14,445 nucleotides of DNA from Planctomycetaceae bacterium (GTDB lineage: Bacteria; Planctomycetota; Phycisphaerae; Phycisphaerales; SM1A02): the NCBI GenBank assembly GCA_027488265.1, contig JAIYCA010000035.1, positions 1-14,445 on the forward strand. Reading direction: 5' to 3'. Below the pieces are notes generated by a model. It was not told where the DNA came from, searched no databases, and worked only from the letters and a program-made list of their open reading frames with translations. Below are positions 1 through 6,749 of the stretch, piece after piece. The position numbers and the translations under genes were made by a program. Numbering within the stretch: the stretch's first letter is position 1; each line of letters opens with the position of its first letter.

Positions 1-393
1 GATTGCAACGGCAACGGCTTCCCCGATTCCTGCGACATCGCCGGAGGATCGAGCACCGACTTCAATTCGAACGGTATCCCCGACGATTGTGAAGCCGACT
101 GCAACTCAAACGGCGTGCCCGACCAGTACGAGATCAAGACGGGCGAAGAGCAGGACTGCAACCTGAACAAGGTTCCAGACTCTTGCGACATCGTGCGCGG
201 CGCAGCCGACGTCGATGAGAACGGCGTGCCCGACTCATGCCAGACCGACTGTGACTCGAACTCGATCCCCGATGAATTCGAAGTCGCGCAAGGCACGGCG
301 ACCGACTGCAACGCGAACGACACGATCGACATCTGCGAAATCGCAAAGGGCGCGCCCGACACCAATCAAGACGGCATTCCCGATGAATGCCAG
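1..393 (+). repeat. DCN-type Ca-loop protein repeats (about 8 units)
   Basis: Imperfect coding repeats of about 16-23 codons, alternating DCNxNxxxDSCDI units with shorter DxNxxGIPDDC units. Most units carry two Cys, and paired Cys are typical of disulfide-stabilised extracellular repeats. The array runs off the left edge, so the total copy number is unknown. Confidence 0.75.
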
Positions 394-564
394 TGCATCG
401 CCGATCTCAACAAAGATGGCCAGGTCGCGGGTGCCGACCTTTCGATCCTCTTGAGTTTCTGGGGACCGACCACGGTCTTCCCTGATGCGGACATCAACGC
501 AGACGGCATCGTGAACGCCGCTGACCTCACAATTCTCTTGAGCTCGTGGGGCCCCTGCAACTAA
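1..564 (+). CDS. Secreted Ca-binding-type repeat protein with C-terminal dockerin pair, 5' partial
   Basis: The frame is open from base 1 to the TAA at 562-564, giving 187 visible residues; the N-terminus and start lie outside the window. Residues 1-131 are about eight degenerate repeats of the form D-C-N-x-N-x-x-x-D-x-C-(D/E)-(I/V), for example DCNSNGVPDQYEI. The evenly spaced Asp/Asn residues look like thrombospondin type-3-like calcium loops. Residues 132-187 hold two dockerin type I-like calcium loops, DLNKDGQVAGADL and DINADGIVNAADL, each followed by a hydrophobic LL-S-(F/S)-WG stretch. Such tails are common on large secreted planctomycete proteins. The role is probably extracellular binding or anchoring; any catalytic or adhesive domain must lie upstream of the window. 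I am confident of the domain type but not of the function. The gene converges on the assembly ATPase gene and the hairpin at 665-690 probably ends its transcript. Confidence 0.88.
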   Translation, partial: DCNGNGFPDSCDIAGGSSTDFNSNGIPDDCEADCNSNGVPDQYEIKTGEEQDCNLNKVPDSCDIVRGAADVDENGVPDSCQTDCDSNSIPDEFEVAQGTATDCNANDTIDICEIAKGAPDTNQDGIPDECQCIADLNKDGQVAGADLSILLSFWGPTTVFPDADINADGIVNAADLTILLSSWGPCN

Positions 565-618
565 CGCCTCGCGCGGCGGCCACGCGCGGAAGCTGTTCGG
601 CTCGTTCATCACGCGAAC

Positions 619-642
619 GATCACGCAGACGATCACGCAGAC
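619..642 (+). repeat. Two perfect 12-bp tandem copies
   Basis: The unit gatcacgcagac occurs twice head to tail at 619-630 and 631-642, with a related partial copy (atcacgcgaac) just upstream. It lies in the noncoding gap between the dockerin gene and the terminator hairpin. No function is apparent. Confidence 0.6.
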
Positions 643-664
643 ACAAGCGTTCACGCTCACAGAC

Positions 665-690
665 ACAGGGCCACCTTCGGGTGGCCCTGT
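665..690. terminator. Bidirectional hairpin terminator with TTCG loop
   Basis: A perfect 11-bp stem (ACAGGGCCACC at 665-675 pairs with 680-690) closes a TTCG tetraloop at 676-679. UUCG loops closed by C-G are exceptionally stable in RNA. The hairpin lies between two convergent stop codons (564 on plus, 730 on minus) and can serve both transcripts. The T-run after the stem is weak on plus (ttgcgtt) and nearly absent on minus, so termination may be only partly intrinsic. Confidence 0.75.
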
Positions 691-729
691 TTGCGTTGCA
701 CACCCGAAACACCCGTCGCGCTCGCCTAC

Positions 730-2967
730 TCAAATCGTCGCTTCGGTCACGCTGAGGACTTCTTCCACGGTCGTCTTTCCAGACCGAACCTTCGCGAAGC
801 CGTCTTCACGCAACGTCGTCATCCCGCGCTCGACGCAGAGGCGACGGAACTCAACGACGTTTGGATTTGCCGCGATCTTGTCGCGCAGGAAGTCGTCAAG
901 CATGAGCAATTCGTACAAGCCCAAGCGGCCCGCGTAACCAGTTTGGCGGCACGCACCGCAACCGCGACCCGCGCGAATCGTTGGGCCCGTGATGCCGTGC
1001 GTTACGAGGAAATCAGCGATGTCTGGATCGATCGGACGATCTTCCACGCACTTCGGACAAATCTTGCGCACGAGTCGCTGCGCAAGCACAGCGTTGAGCG
1101 CTGCGCCGACGAGGAACGGCTCGACGCCAATGTTGATCATGCGGGTGATCGAGCTTGGTGCATCGTTCGTGTGCAGCGTCGAAAGCACAAGGTGGCCAGT
1201 CAACGCTGCTTGAATCGCGGTCGACGCAGTTTCAAGATCGCGAATTTCGCCGAGCATCACGACGTCCGGGTCTTGTCGCAAGAGTGCTTTCAACGCCTTC
1301 GCGAAGGTCATGCCGATCTTCTCGTGCGTTTGAATCTGCGTGATGCCTTGCAGGTTGTATTCAATCGGATCTTCGACGGTCGAGATGTTCATACGCCGTG
1401 TATCCATCTGGCGAATCGATGAATACAACGTCGTGGTCTTTCCGCTACCCGTCGGACCAGTGACCAAGATGATGCCGTGCGGCTGATCGATCTGCTTCTT
1501 CCAGATCGTGAGCGCGTCTTCCGAGAAACCGAGATCGTCGAGCGAAACGTTGATCGAACGACTGTCGAGAATACGCATGACCGTCTTCTCGCCCTTCGGG
1601 GTTGGCACAGTCGAAACGCGCAAATCGAGCTTGCGTCCAAGCACCGTCGCGCGAATGCGGCCGTCTTGCGGCAGACGACGCTCGGCGATGTCGAGGTTCG
1701 ACATGATCTTGATGCGGCTCGTGAGCGCCGCGTGCATTTTGCGCGGCGGTGTCAGCATCTCAAAGAGAATGCCGTCGATACGGAAGCGCACCTTGAGCAC
1801 CTTCTCATCGGGCTCGATGTGAATGTCGGACGCGCCTTCTTTCAGCGCCAACTGAATGATGTGATTGACGTACTTGACGACCGGCGAACTCTCGGCTTCC
1901 GCCTCGATGTCGCGCTCGTTGACGTCTTCCTTTTCAATCTCCACGTCGTCTTCGTCACCAACGCCCGAAAGGATCGAATCGAGATCGAAATCATCGGCCT
2001 TTGAGCGCTCCGCAGCTTCGTTCGCGTGTTGGAGTGCACCCGTGATGTCACCCGCGGTCGCGAGCACGTGCCGAACGGCTTGCAGCGAAAGCTTGCGCTT
2101 CACTTCGTCGAGAACGAAGACGTCTTCCGGACTCGCGGTCGCGATGACCACGCGGCCGCCCTCGCGTCGCAGCGGCAGCACATGATTCGCGCGACAGTAC
2201 TCCGCCGAAAGTTGCCCGACAAGCGCGCGATCAAACGCGTTCGGCGCTTTCGCGTCGATCCGTTCGAACGGCATGCGCGCGAGCTCAGCGACGACCGATT
2301 GCGCCGCGTGCTCATCAACGCCCTGTTCCTTCAAAATCTCGACGAGCTTGCGGCCTGGCGCTTGCTTCTGAAGTCGCGCCGCGCCGAGTAGTTGCTCGGC
2401 AGTGGCGATGCCGCGTTCAGCGAGCAACGATTCAAGCGTCGCCGCTGGCGTGTCAAGATCATCTTCGGGCACATACAGATCGCTCATCGCGAGATCGTGC
2501 ATCGAAAGATCCTGCATCGATGGATCTTTCATCGCGGCGTCGAAGCCGGACCCGGGCCGCGAGACACGCTGCGAGTCAACCTGGCTCGACGATTGCCCCG
2601 TCGCGGCAAGCAGCGAGGATGCAGGCGAAACCGTCGGCGTCGCTTGCACAGGCCACGGCATTGGTTGCGTCGCAGCGCTGGCGGACGTTGACGCACCCGC
2701 TGGAGGAGAAGCTGGCGTTGAAGTTGGCGCCGAAGTTGTCGCTACAACGTGCAGCGGAGCCGCAGCGGGCGCGGTTGCCGACACCGTCGCAACAGTTGAC
2801 GGCGTGCTCACCGATGTGCTCACTGGCACGCCTGCCGACACCGACGACGCGACCTGTGCTGACGCTTGTGCAGCCTCGGTCGTCCGTTCAGGCACGTTCT
2901 CTTTCGGCGCCTTCGGATCGGGCTCAGAGAGTTGCCGGAGAATGTCGTCGATGTTAAATCGTCCCAT
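730..2967 (-). CDS. gspE: GspE/PilB-family type II secretion / type IV pilus assembly ATPase
   Basis: This is the hexameric cytoplasmic motor that powers (pseudo)pilin assembly. Of 745 residues, about 20-145 are a Pro/Ala/Ser/Thr-rich low-complexity region. Residues 175-310 resemble the MshEN/GspE N-terminal domain, and 325-360 is an acidic linker. The ATPase core spans roughly 361-745. It shows Walker A GPTGSGKTT (504-512, Lys510), an Asp box EDPIEY (532-537), Walker B DVVMLGE with Glu574, and a His box TGHLVLSTLHTND (590-602). A four-Cys zinc motif follows, CPKC at 637-640 and CGAC at 670-673, as in GspE and PilB. The ATG at 2967 has GCGAGG six bases upstream and lies 12 nt after the pilP-like stop. 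The family is certain. Type II secretion versus pilus assembly cannot be decided because no secretin, major pilin or PilC/GspF is in the window. The Ala/Ser/Pro/Thr region makes it longer than the usual 500-570 residues. Confidence 0.95.
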   Translation of the reverse strand: MGRFNIDDILRQLSEPDPKAPKENVPERTTEAAQASAQVASSVSAGVPVSTSVSTPSTVATVSATAPAAAPLHVVATTSAPTSTPASPPAGASTSASAATQPMPWPVQATPTVSPASSLLAATGQSSSQVDSQRVSRPGSGFDAAMKDPSMQDLSMHDLAMSDLYVPEDDLDTPAATLESLLAERGIATAEQLLGAARLQKQAPGRKLVEILKEQGVDEHAAQSVVAELARMPFERIDAKAPNAFDRALVGQLSAEYCRANHVLPLRREGGRVVIATASPEDVFVLDEVKRKLSLQAVRHVLATAGDITGALQHANEAAERSKADDFDLDSILSGVGDEDDVEIEKEDVNERDIEAEAESSPVVKYVNHIIQLALKEGASDIHIEPDEKVLKVRFRIDGILFEMLTPPRKMHAALTSRIKIMSNLDIAERRLPQDGRIRATVLGRKLDLRVSTVPTPKGEKTVMRILDSRSINVSLDDLGFSEDALTIWKKQIDQPHGIILVTGPTGSGKTTTLYSSIRQMDTRRMNISTVEDPIEYNLQGITQIQTHEKIGMTFAKALKALLRQDPDVVMLGEIRDLETASTAIQAALTGHLVLSTLHTNDAPSSITRMINIGVEPFLVGAALNAVLAQRLVRKICPKCVEDRPIDPDIADFLVTHGITGPTIRAGRGCGACRQTGYAGRLGLYELLMLDDFLRDKIAANPNVVEFRRLCVERGMTTLREDGFAKVRSGKTTVEEVLSVTEATI
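2473..2532 (-). repeat. Four 15-bp coding tandem repeats in the ATPase gene
   Basis: The stretch codes for residues 146-165, four pentapeptides MKDPS, MQDLS, MHDLA and MSDLY, consensus M-x-D-L-(S/A). The DNA units share the core gatc...catcg in plus-strand reading, so this is a true nucleotide tandem repeat. It sits at the junction between the low-complexity region and the MshEN-like domain. Confidence 0.75.
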
Positions 2968-2979
2968 CGTCAGCCTCGC

Positions 2980-3720
2980 TCAGTTTCCACCCGTCACTAG
3001 AATCGACACCGTGCGCTCGACACCAAGGCCGTCGTGGCGCGCGCGAAATCGAACAGTTCCTTGCTCAATCGCATCAACGCGGTACTCCGTCGCCGTCTTC
3101 AACGTGGTCAAGGTGTCACCAACCTTGAGTAGTTTTCCGTTGACGCTCGCAATCGATGCGCCACGCGCGGAGAACATCACCGACTGCACACGAATCTCCG
3201 AAGTTCCCGCATCGATGATCGCGTTCCAACCTTCGATTTGTGCAGCACGACGTGCTTCCGGCGATTCGCCGACAGCCATCGGCGCTGTTTCACCTGCCGT
3301 GACGGGATCGATTGTGACGACGGTTTCACCCGCCAACACAAATGGATCCTTCGTAAGTTCATCCCTCTCGATGCGAAGTGCCGCGTACGCGTCGGCATCG
3401 AGAAGATCAGTAGACAAACCGTCGGCTTTCTTCGTCGTGGTCTGCTCTTTCAAGAAGGTCTCGACGAGTTTGCCTGCGTCGGACTGCTCGACAACTGCCG
3501 CACTGCTTTGCCCAATCGTTCGCATCGAAAAGAGGCTCACGACCGCAACCACTGCAACCGACGCGAACACCAGTGATCCAAAGCCAAATCGACGGCGCGC
3601 AGCTGATCGTGCCACGCTCAGCGACTCGCTCGAATCCTCAAAGGAGAGCGGAATCGAGCGCTCTTCATCTGTGTTTGATTGAAACTCGTCATTGTTCGCG
3701 TTGTTGTTCGCGTTCTGCAT
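2980..3720 (-). CDS. PilP/GspC-like inner-membrane pilus/secretion protein
   Basis: The product has 246 residues from the ATG at 3720. It has an Asn-rich, charged cytoplasmic head (1-45), one membrane helix (about 47-66), a periplasmic linker and a C-terminal domain of about 75 residues (166-240). That domain contains RVQSVMFSARGASI, then SVNGKLLKVGDTL, then YRVDAI. The order 'bound segment, small-residue loop, NGKxxxVGD, YxVxxI' is the pattern of the PilP / GspC homology-region fold, which links the inner-membrane platform to the outer-membrane secretin. Position after pilM, pilN and pilO agrees. A longer reading from TTG at 3759 overlaps the pilO stop, but the GAGGAG six bases before ATG 3720 decides for the shorter start. 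The fold assignment is by pattern and context, and is less certain than for its neighbours. Unlike PilP it is not an evident lipoprotein, so GspC-like topology may be the better comparison. Confidence 0.75.
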   Translation of the reverse strand: MQNANNNANNDEFQSNTDEERSIPLSFEDSSESLSVARSAARRRFGFGSLVFASVAVVAVVSLFSMRTIGQSSAAVVEQSDAGKLVETFLKEQTTTKKADGLSTDLLDADAYAALRIERDELTKDPFVLAGETVVTIDPVTAGETAPMAVGESPEARRAAQIEGWNAIIDAGTSEIRVQSVMFSARGASIASVNGKLLKVGDTLTTLKTATEYRVDAIEQGTVRFRARHDGLGVERTVSILVTGGN

Positions 3721-3726
3721 AATCAT

Positions 3727-3732
3727 CTCCTC
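3727..3732 (-). promoter_or_regulatory. Ribosome binding site GAGGAG of the pilP-like gene
   Basis: GAGGAG on the minus strand lies six bases before ATG 3720. A second ATG at 3726 abuts it directly and is too close to be served by it. The site therefore selects 3720 over 3726 and over the TTG at 3759. Confidence 0.7.
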
Positions 3733-3755
3733 ATCGCGGGCCGTCGGATGTTTGC

Positions 3756-4355
3756 TCAACGACTCGCGGCCGCTGACGCGGTCTTTGCTGCTGATCCGTC
3801 GTTGAAATAGATGCTCAACGTGAACTCCGCGCGCATCGCGCCGCCAATCGCATCCTTCGGATTGTCGCGCGGGCCCATGCCGAGTTTTGCGATCTTCATC
3901 GAATGCACGCGGGTGATGCGCGGCAGACTTTCAACATCAAGGAGGAACTGATAGAAGCCCTCAAAGTCGCCCTCAATCACGGTCTTCAGTGGAAGTTCCA
4001 TCGCTGGTCCAGCTGTGACAGCCTTCTCGCCTTTCACCGAACGCACCGCAAGATTCGATCGCTGCGCGATCTGCGTGACTTGTTCGAGAATGCGATCAAC
4101 GCCTTCGCGATCGGGGAGTTTCTGATTGAGGCGATCGAGTTCCTCTTCGCGCTCGGCGATTTCGCGACCGAGATCACCGATGCGCGCGGTCAAGCGCGAA
4201 AGATCGGCGAGCCGCGTGCGCTTTGCTGCGATTTCGTCACGCGCCTTCGCGATCTCCGCATTGCGCGGCGCGAAGACGAGAAAGTAGGACGCGATTGGAA
4301 TCGCGACAATGACCGCGTAAAAGGCGAGATCTCGCATGCCGCGTTGCTGACTCAT
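3756..4355 (-). CDS. pilO: PilO-like type IV pilus/T2SS assembly protein
   Basis: The product has 199 residues: a short cytoplasmic tail, one membrane helix at about 9-28, a coiled coil at about 32-82 (EIAAKRTRLADL, EIAEREEELDRLNQKLP) and a ferredoxin-like periplasmic domain at about 86-186. In PilO the phrase 'xxLPxxxxVxxILxxVTQIAxxSNL' and the segment 'EGDFEGFYQFLLDVESLPRI' are characteristic, and both are seen here. PilO pairs with PilN in the inner-membrane alignment complex. The ATG at 4355 overlaps the pilN TGA (ATGA) and has a strong GAGGAGGA site just upstream, so translation is probably coupled to pilN. About 15 C-terminal residues beyond the domain are Ala/Ser-rich and unremarkable. 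Confidence 0.88.
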   Translation of the reverse strand: MSQQRGMRDLAFYAVIVAIPIASYFLVFAPRNAEIAKARDEIAAKRTRLADLSRLTARIGDLGREIAEREEELDRLNQKLPDREGVDRILEQVTQIAQRSNLAVRSVKGEKAVTAGPAMELPLKTVIEGDFEGFYQFLLDVESLPRITRVHSMKIAKLGMGPRDNPKDAIGGAMRAEFTLSIYFNDGSAAKTASAAASR

Positions 4356-5236
4356 GGATGTTCCTCCTCGGCATGACCTTGCATTTCATCCTCGTTCACA
4401 AGCGCGGGGCTCGCGCCACCACCCTCGACCGTCGCAGCTGGGTCCGTGCTCGAATCACCAGTTGGCTCGATCGCACCAGCAGCCCGCAATGCTTCTGAAG
4501 CCTTGAATGCGCCGCGATCAATTGGATCGGCGGGCGTGCGCAGCGCTTGCAGACCTTCCCAGCCGCGAATATCTGCTTCTGGCTCGATGCGCATCGAAAT
4601 GCGGAACTGCCGCAATTGCATGCCGCGGAGTTCCTTCTCTTCGCTCACTTCGAGACGAATTCCCGAGAGAAACGGCATGCGCGAAAGTTGGCTCATCCAA
4701 CGGCTCACATCAAGATCGTCGGGCGCAACACCAGTCGCCTGCACCAACACGCGTCGACGTACTGGCTCGAGCTTCGCAACTTCTTCCGCTTCTTTCGCGC
4801 GCGCCGCGGCGCTTGATCGGCGCGCCTTCGGATCGGGCTTCGCAGCCGCAGCCTTCGCCACTTTGATTTCCTCACTCTTCAACTCGAGTTCGAGGAGCGA
4901 GAGATTTTCAGGCATCGTGTTGACAAGCGTCGCCAGCAAAACCGACCGTGGCACAGGCTCAATGAGTCCGCGCGCGAGTTCTGCCTTCTCAACCATTTGC
5001 GCGCGCATTCCCTCGAGGCGCTTCATCTCCGCGATTTCTTTCGCGGCCTGTTCGGTCCGCTCGTTCACTTCACCTTGCGAAGTGCGAACATCCGTCCATT
5101 GTCGATTCGTCACGAGAAACGCAGCGAAGACGCCGCCCATGACAATCAGGAACAGTGCCAACGCGATCAGACTGCTGCGCCGTTCGCGTGCATCGCGCAC
5201 GTAATCCTCGGGAAGAAAGCTCGTTGGATTGGTCAT
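4352..5236 (-). CDS. pilN: PilN-like type IV pilus/T2SS assembly protein
   Basis: The product has 294 residues from the ATG at 5236. The cytoplasmic N-terminus MTNPTSFLPEDYV carries an FLPEDY element where PilN proteins have the INLLP peptide that docks into PilM. A membrane helix spans about 22-43, followed by a coiled coil (50-90), a PilN-type periplasmic core (93-218) and an acidic, Ala/Gly-rich tail (240-294). The core is interrupted by a Lys/Ala-rich insert at about 125-157. The frame stays open upstream through pilM, but that extension is out of frame with the real pilM and is spurious. The gene starts 22 nt after the pilM stop and overlaps pilO by 4 nt. The tail is longer than usual for PilN (about 180-220 residues in well-known pili). 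Confidence 0.85.
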   Translation of the reverse strand: MTNPTSFLPEDYVRDARERRSSLIALALFLIVMGGVFAAFLVTNRQWTDVRTSQGEVNERTEQAAKEIAEMKRLEGMRAQMVEKAELARGLIEPVPRSVLLATLVNTMPENLSLLELELKSEEIKVAKAAAAKPDPKARRSSAAARAKEAEEVAKLEPVRRRVLVQATGVAPDDLDVSRWMSQLSRMPFLSGIRLEVSEEKELRGMQLRQFRISMRIEPEADIRGWEGLQALRTPADPIDRGAFKASEALRAAGAIEPTGDSSTDPAATVEGGGASPALVNEDEMQGHAEEEHP

Positions 5237-5258
5237 GGATTCCCCGTGATAGAAACAG

Positions 5259-6542
5259 TCAGAGATCAGTTGGCGCGGCTGCGAGTCCGCAGGCGACGGC
5301 CCAACCAGGATGCGCGGCCTCTGGTTCCGGAAGCCCTTCCGGAGCAGTACCGTTCGAAAGGAAACGCGCCATCGGATCGCCCGCTTTCGCAGGGATGCGA
5401 AGCGATGCCGCGAGTGCTTGGCAGAGCCCGATGTCGCGCGCTTCGCCGCCCAAGAAGACAACGCGATCGATGCGCCGCTCGCGGAAGAGTCCGCCGTAGT
5501 AGCGCGCGCACATGCCGAGTTCGTCGCAGAGACTTTCGAGCGTTTCGCGGCAATCAACCGCGACTGAGCGCTGCGTCGCCTCAGGAAGCGGTGAACCGAG
5601 TGCAGGCGCGGGCGCACCGGCGCGGCGTTCGCCGAGCAGCGCTTGCTCCTGCGCGTATCCCGCGCGGAAGATCGCGGGAAGTGTCTCGGCGGACGGCGCA
5701 GCGGTCGACGTTGCAGATGTTTGCGGTGCTGAGGGAATTCCACCCATTGCTTCCGTCGCGGCTGGCGCCTGCGGCTGTCGCGCGCGCACCGGACGAACGC
5801 CTTCGGCGAGTCGAAGCGAACGCGCGCTCGCGAGCGAGATACCGCGCGATTCCGCGATGCGCGCATCAAAGGTGCGCCCCGCAATCGCAATCGATTTCGC
5901 GAAGACCGTTTGCGGCCCGTGGCTGATGGCCACTTTGGTTCCGCTGTACCCAAGATCGATGTACATCGTGGTAACCGACGTATCTTCGACTCGGCGATTG
6001 ACGTGATCAAACGCGTGCACAAGCGCCGAGATTTCGCCATGTACACCGACGACCTTCAACTTCGCGCCTGCGAAGAGTTGGACGTAGCGCATCACGTCAT
6101 CGCGCGACATCGCAAACGCGAGCAACTCGACCTTGGGCTGACCATCGCGCGTTGTTTCACAGACACGCGACGTGCGCACGACAAGATTCTGCGGATCGCA
6201 TCCGAGTCCGATCGCGATTTGCGTGCCGACGACACTGTCTGCGCGTTCGGCGTCTGCAAGCGCAACCGCGACATGCTGCACAAGCATGTGTTGCGAGAAC
6301 GGAGCCACGACCACGCGATTTCCGCGGAATCCATGACTCTTCAGTACCGCGGGCAACTGAGCAGCGATGCACGAGAATCGCTGATCGAGCGATTGCGCAC
6401 GGAGTTCATCGTCGAATGCGATGAACGCGGCCGCAGTTGCCACCGGCGTTGCACCAGGGGAAACCTGAAGCAACTTGACACCCGAACTGCCAAAGTCCGC
6501 GAGGATCGGGGTCTGCTGACTGCGAAAGAGACCAAAGGGCAT
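5259..6542 (-). CDS. pilM: PilM-like actin-fold ATP-binding pilus assembly protein
   Basis: The product has 427 residues. PilM is a cytoplasmic FtsA/actin-like protein that binds ATP and the PilN N-terminal peptide. Visible signatures are the phosphate-1 loop DFGSSGVKLLQV (about 16-27), the phosphate-2 loop YIDLGYSGTKVAI (194-206) and the adenosine motif VVFLGGEARD (361-370). The segment around AFAMSRDDV fits the 1C-type subdomain of PilM. About 75 residues of Pro/Ala/Ser/Thr-rich sequence (about 248-323, DNA 5574-5801) are inserted before the final part of the fold, which makes the protein longer than typical PilM (about 350). An ATG also exists at 6548, but GGAG is only one base from it and seven from ATG 6542, so 6542 is preferred. 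It is the first gene of the pilMNOP-ATPase cluster. Confidence 0.9.
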   Translation of the reverse strand: MPFGLFRSQQTPILADFGSSGVKLLQVSPGATPVATAAAFIAFDDELRAQSLDQRFSCIAAQLPAVLKSHGFRGNRVVVAPFSQHMLVQHVAVALADAERADSVVGTQIAIGLGCDPQNLVVRTSRVCETTRDGQPKVELLAFAMSRDDVMRYVQLFAGAKLKVVGVHGEISALVHAFDHVNRRVEDTSVTTMYIDLGYSGTKVAISHGPQTVFAKSIAIAGRTFDARIAESRGISLASARSLRLAEGVRPVRARQPQAPAATEAMGGIPSAPQTSATSTAAPSAETLPAIFRAGYAQEQALLGERRAGAPAPALGSPLPEATQRSVAVDCRETLESLCDELGMCARYYGGLFRERRIDRVVFLGGEARDIGLCQALAASLRIPAKAGDPMARFLSNGTAPEGLPEPEAAHPGWAVACGLAAAPTDL

Positions 6543-6549
6543 CGACATT

Positions 6550-6553
6550 CTCC
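6550..6553 (-). promoter_or_regulatory. Ribosome binding site GGAG of pilM
   Basis: GGAG on the minus strand is seven bases before ATG 6542 and one base before ATG 6548. The spacing favours 6542; the difference is only two residues. Confidence 0.55.
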
Positions 6554-6749
6554 AAGGCGGAGGTCGCGGCGAAACCGAACGACCGAGCCTGGGGAGATCG
6601 GCTCAAAACACTGGCAAAGTGAGGGGAAGCCTGCGCTTCTCGGAGGTTGAAACCCGCTCCACCGCTACGACCGGACGCGTCGATAATGCGCGCGATGAAG
6701 CACAGCCACGCACGACGTGACCTCTCGCGCAGCCCTTGCAGAACCCACT
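6554..6749 (-). other. Leader region between hisS and pilM
   Basis: About 200 noncoding bases separate hisS from the pilus cluster, far more than the gaps inside the cluster, so a pilM promoter is expected here. I could not identify convincing -35/-10 boxes. A short hairpin (GAAGC, CTGC loop, GCTTC at 6626-6639) is visible but has no T-run and is weak. Confidence 0.4.

Noticed and set aside
1..564. Cellulosome component because of the dockerin
   Set aside because: Dockerin-like tails are widespread on planctomycete secreted proteins, and no cohesin or glycoside hydrolase is seen here.
2402..3682. Plus-strand open frame of 426 codons
   Set aside because: It is antisense to the ATPase N-terminus and the pilP-like gene, with Ser/Arg-rich composition, no ribosome site and no recognisable motif.
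5237..6046. N-terminal extension of the pilN frame
   Set aside because: The frame is open by chance through pilM. The extension is Arg/Ser-rich shadow sequence, and ATG 5236 begins a protein with a proper PilN N-terminus.
6626..6639. Hairpin between hisS and pilM as a terminator
   Set aside because: The stem is only 5 bp with no T-run, too weak to call.
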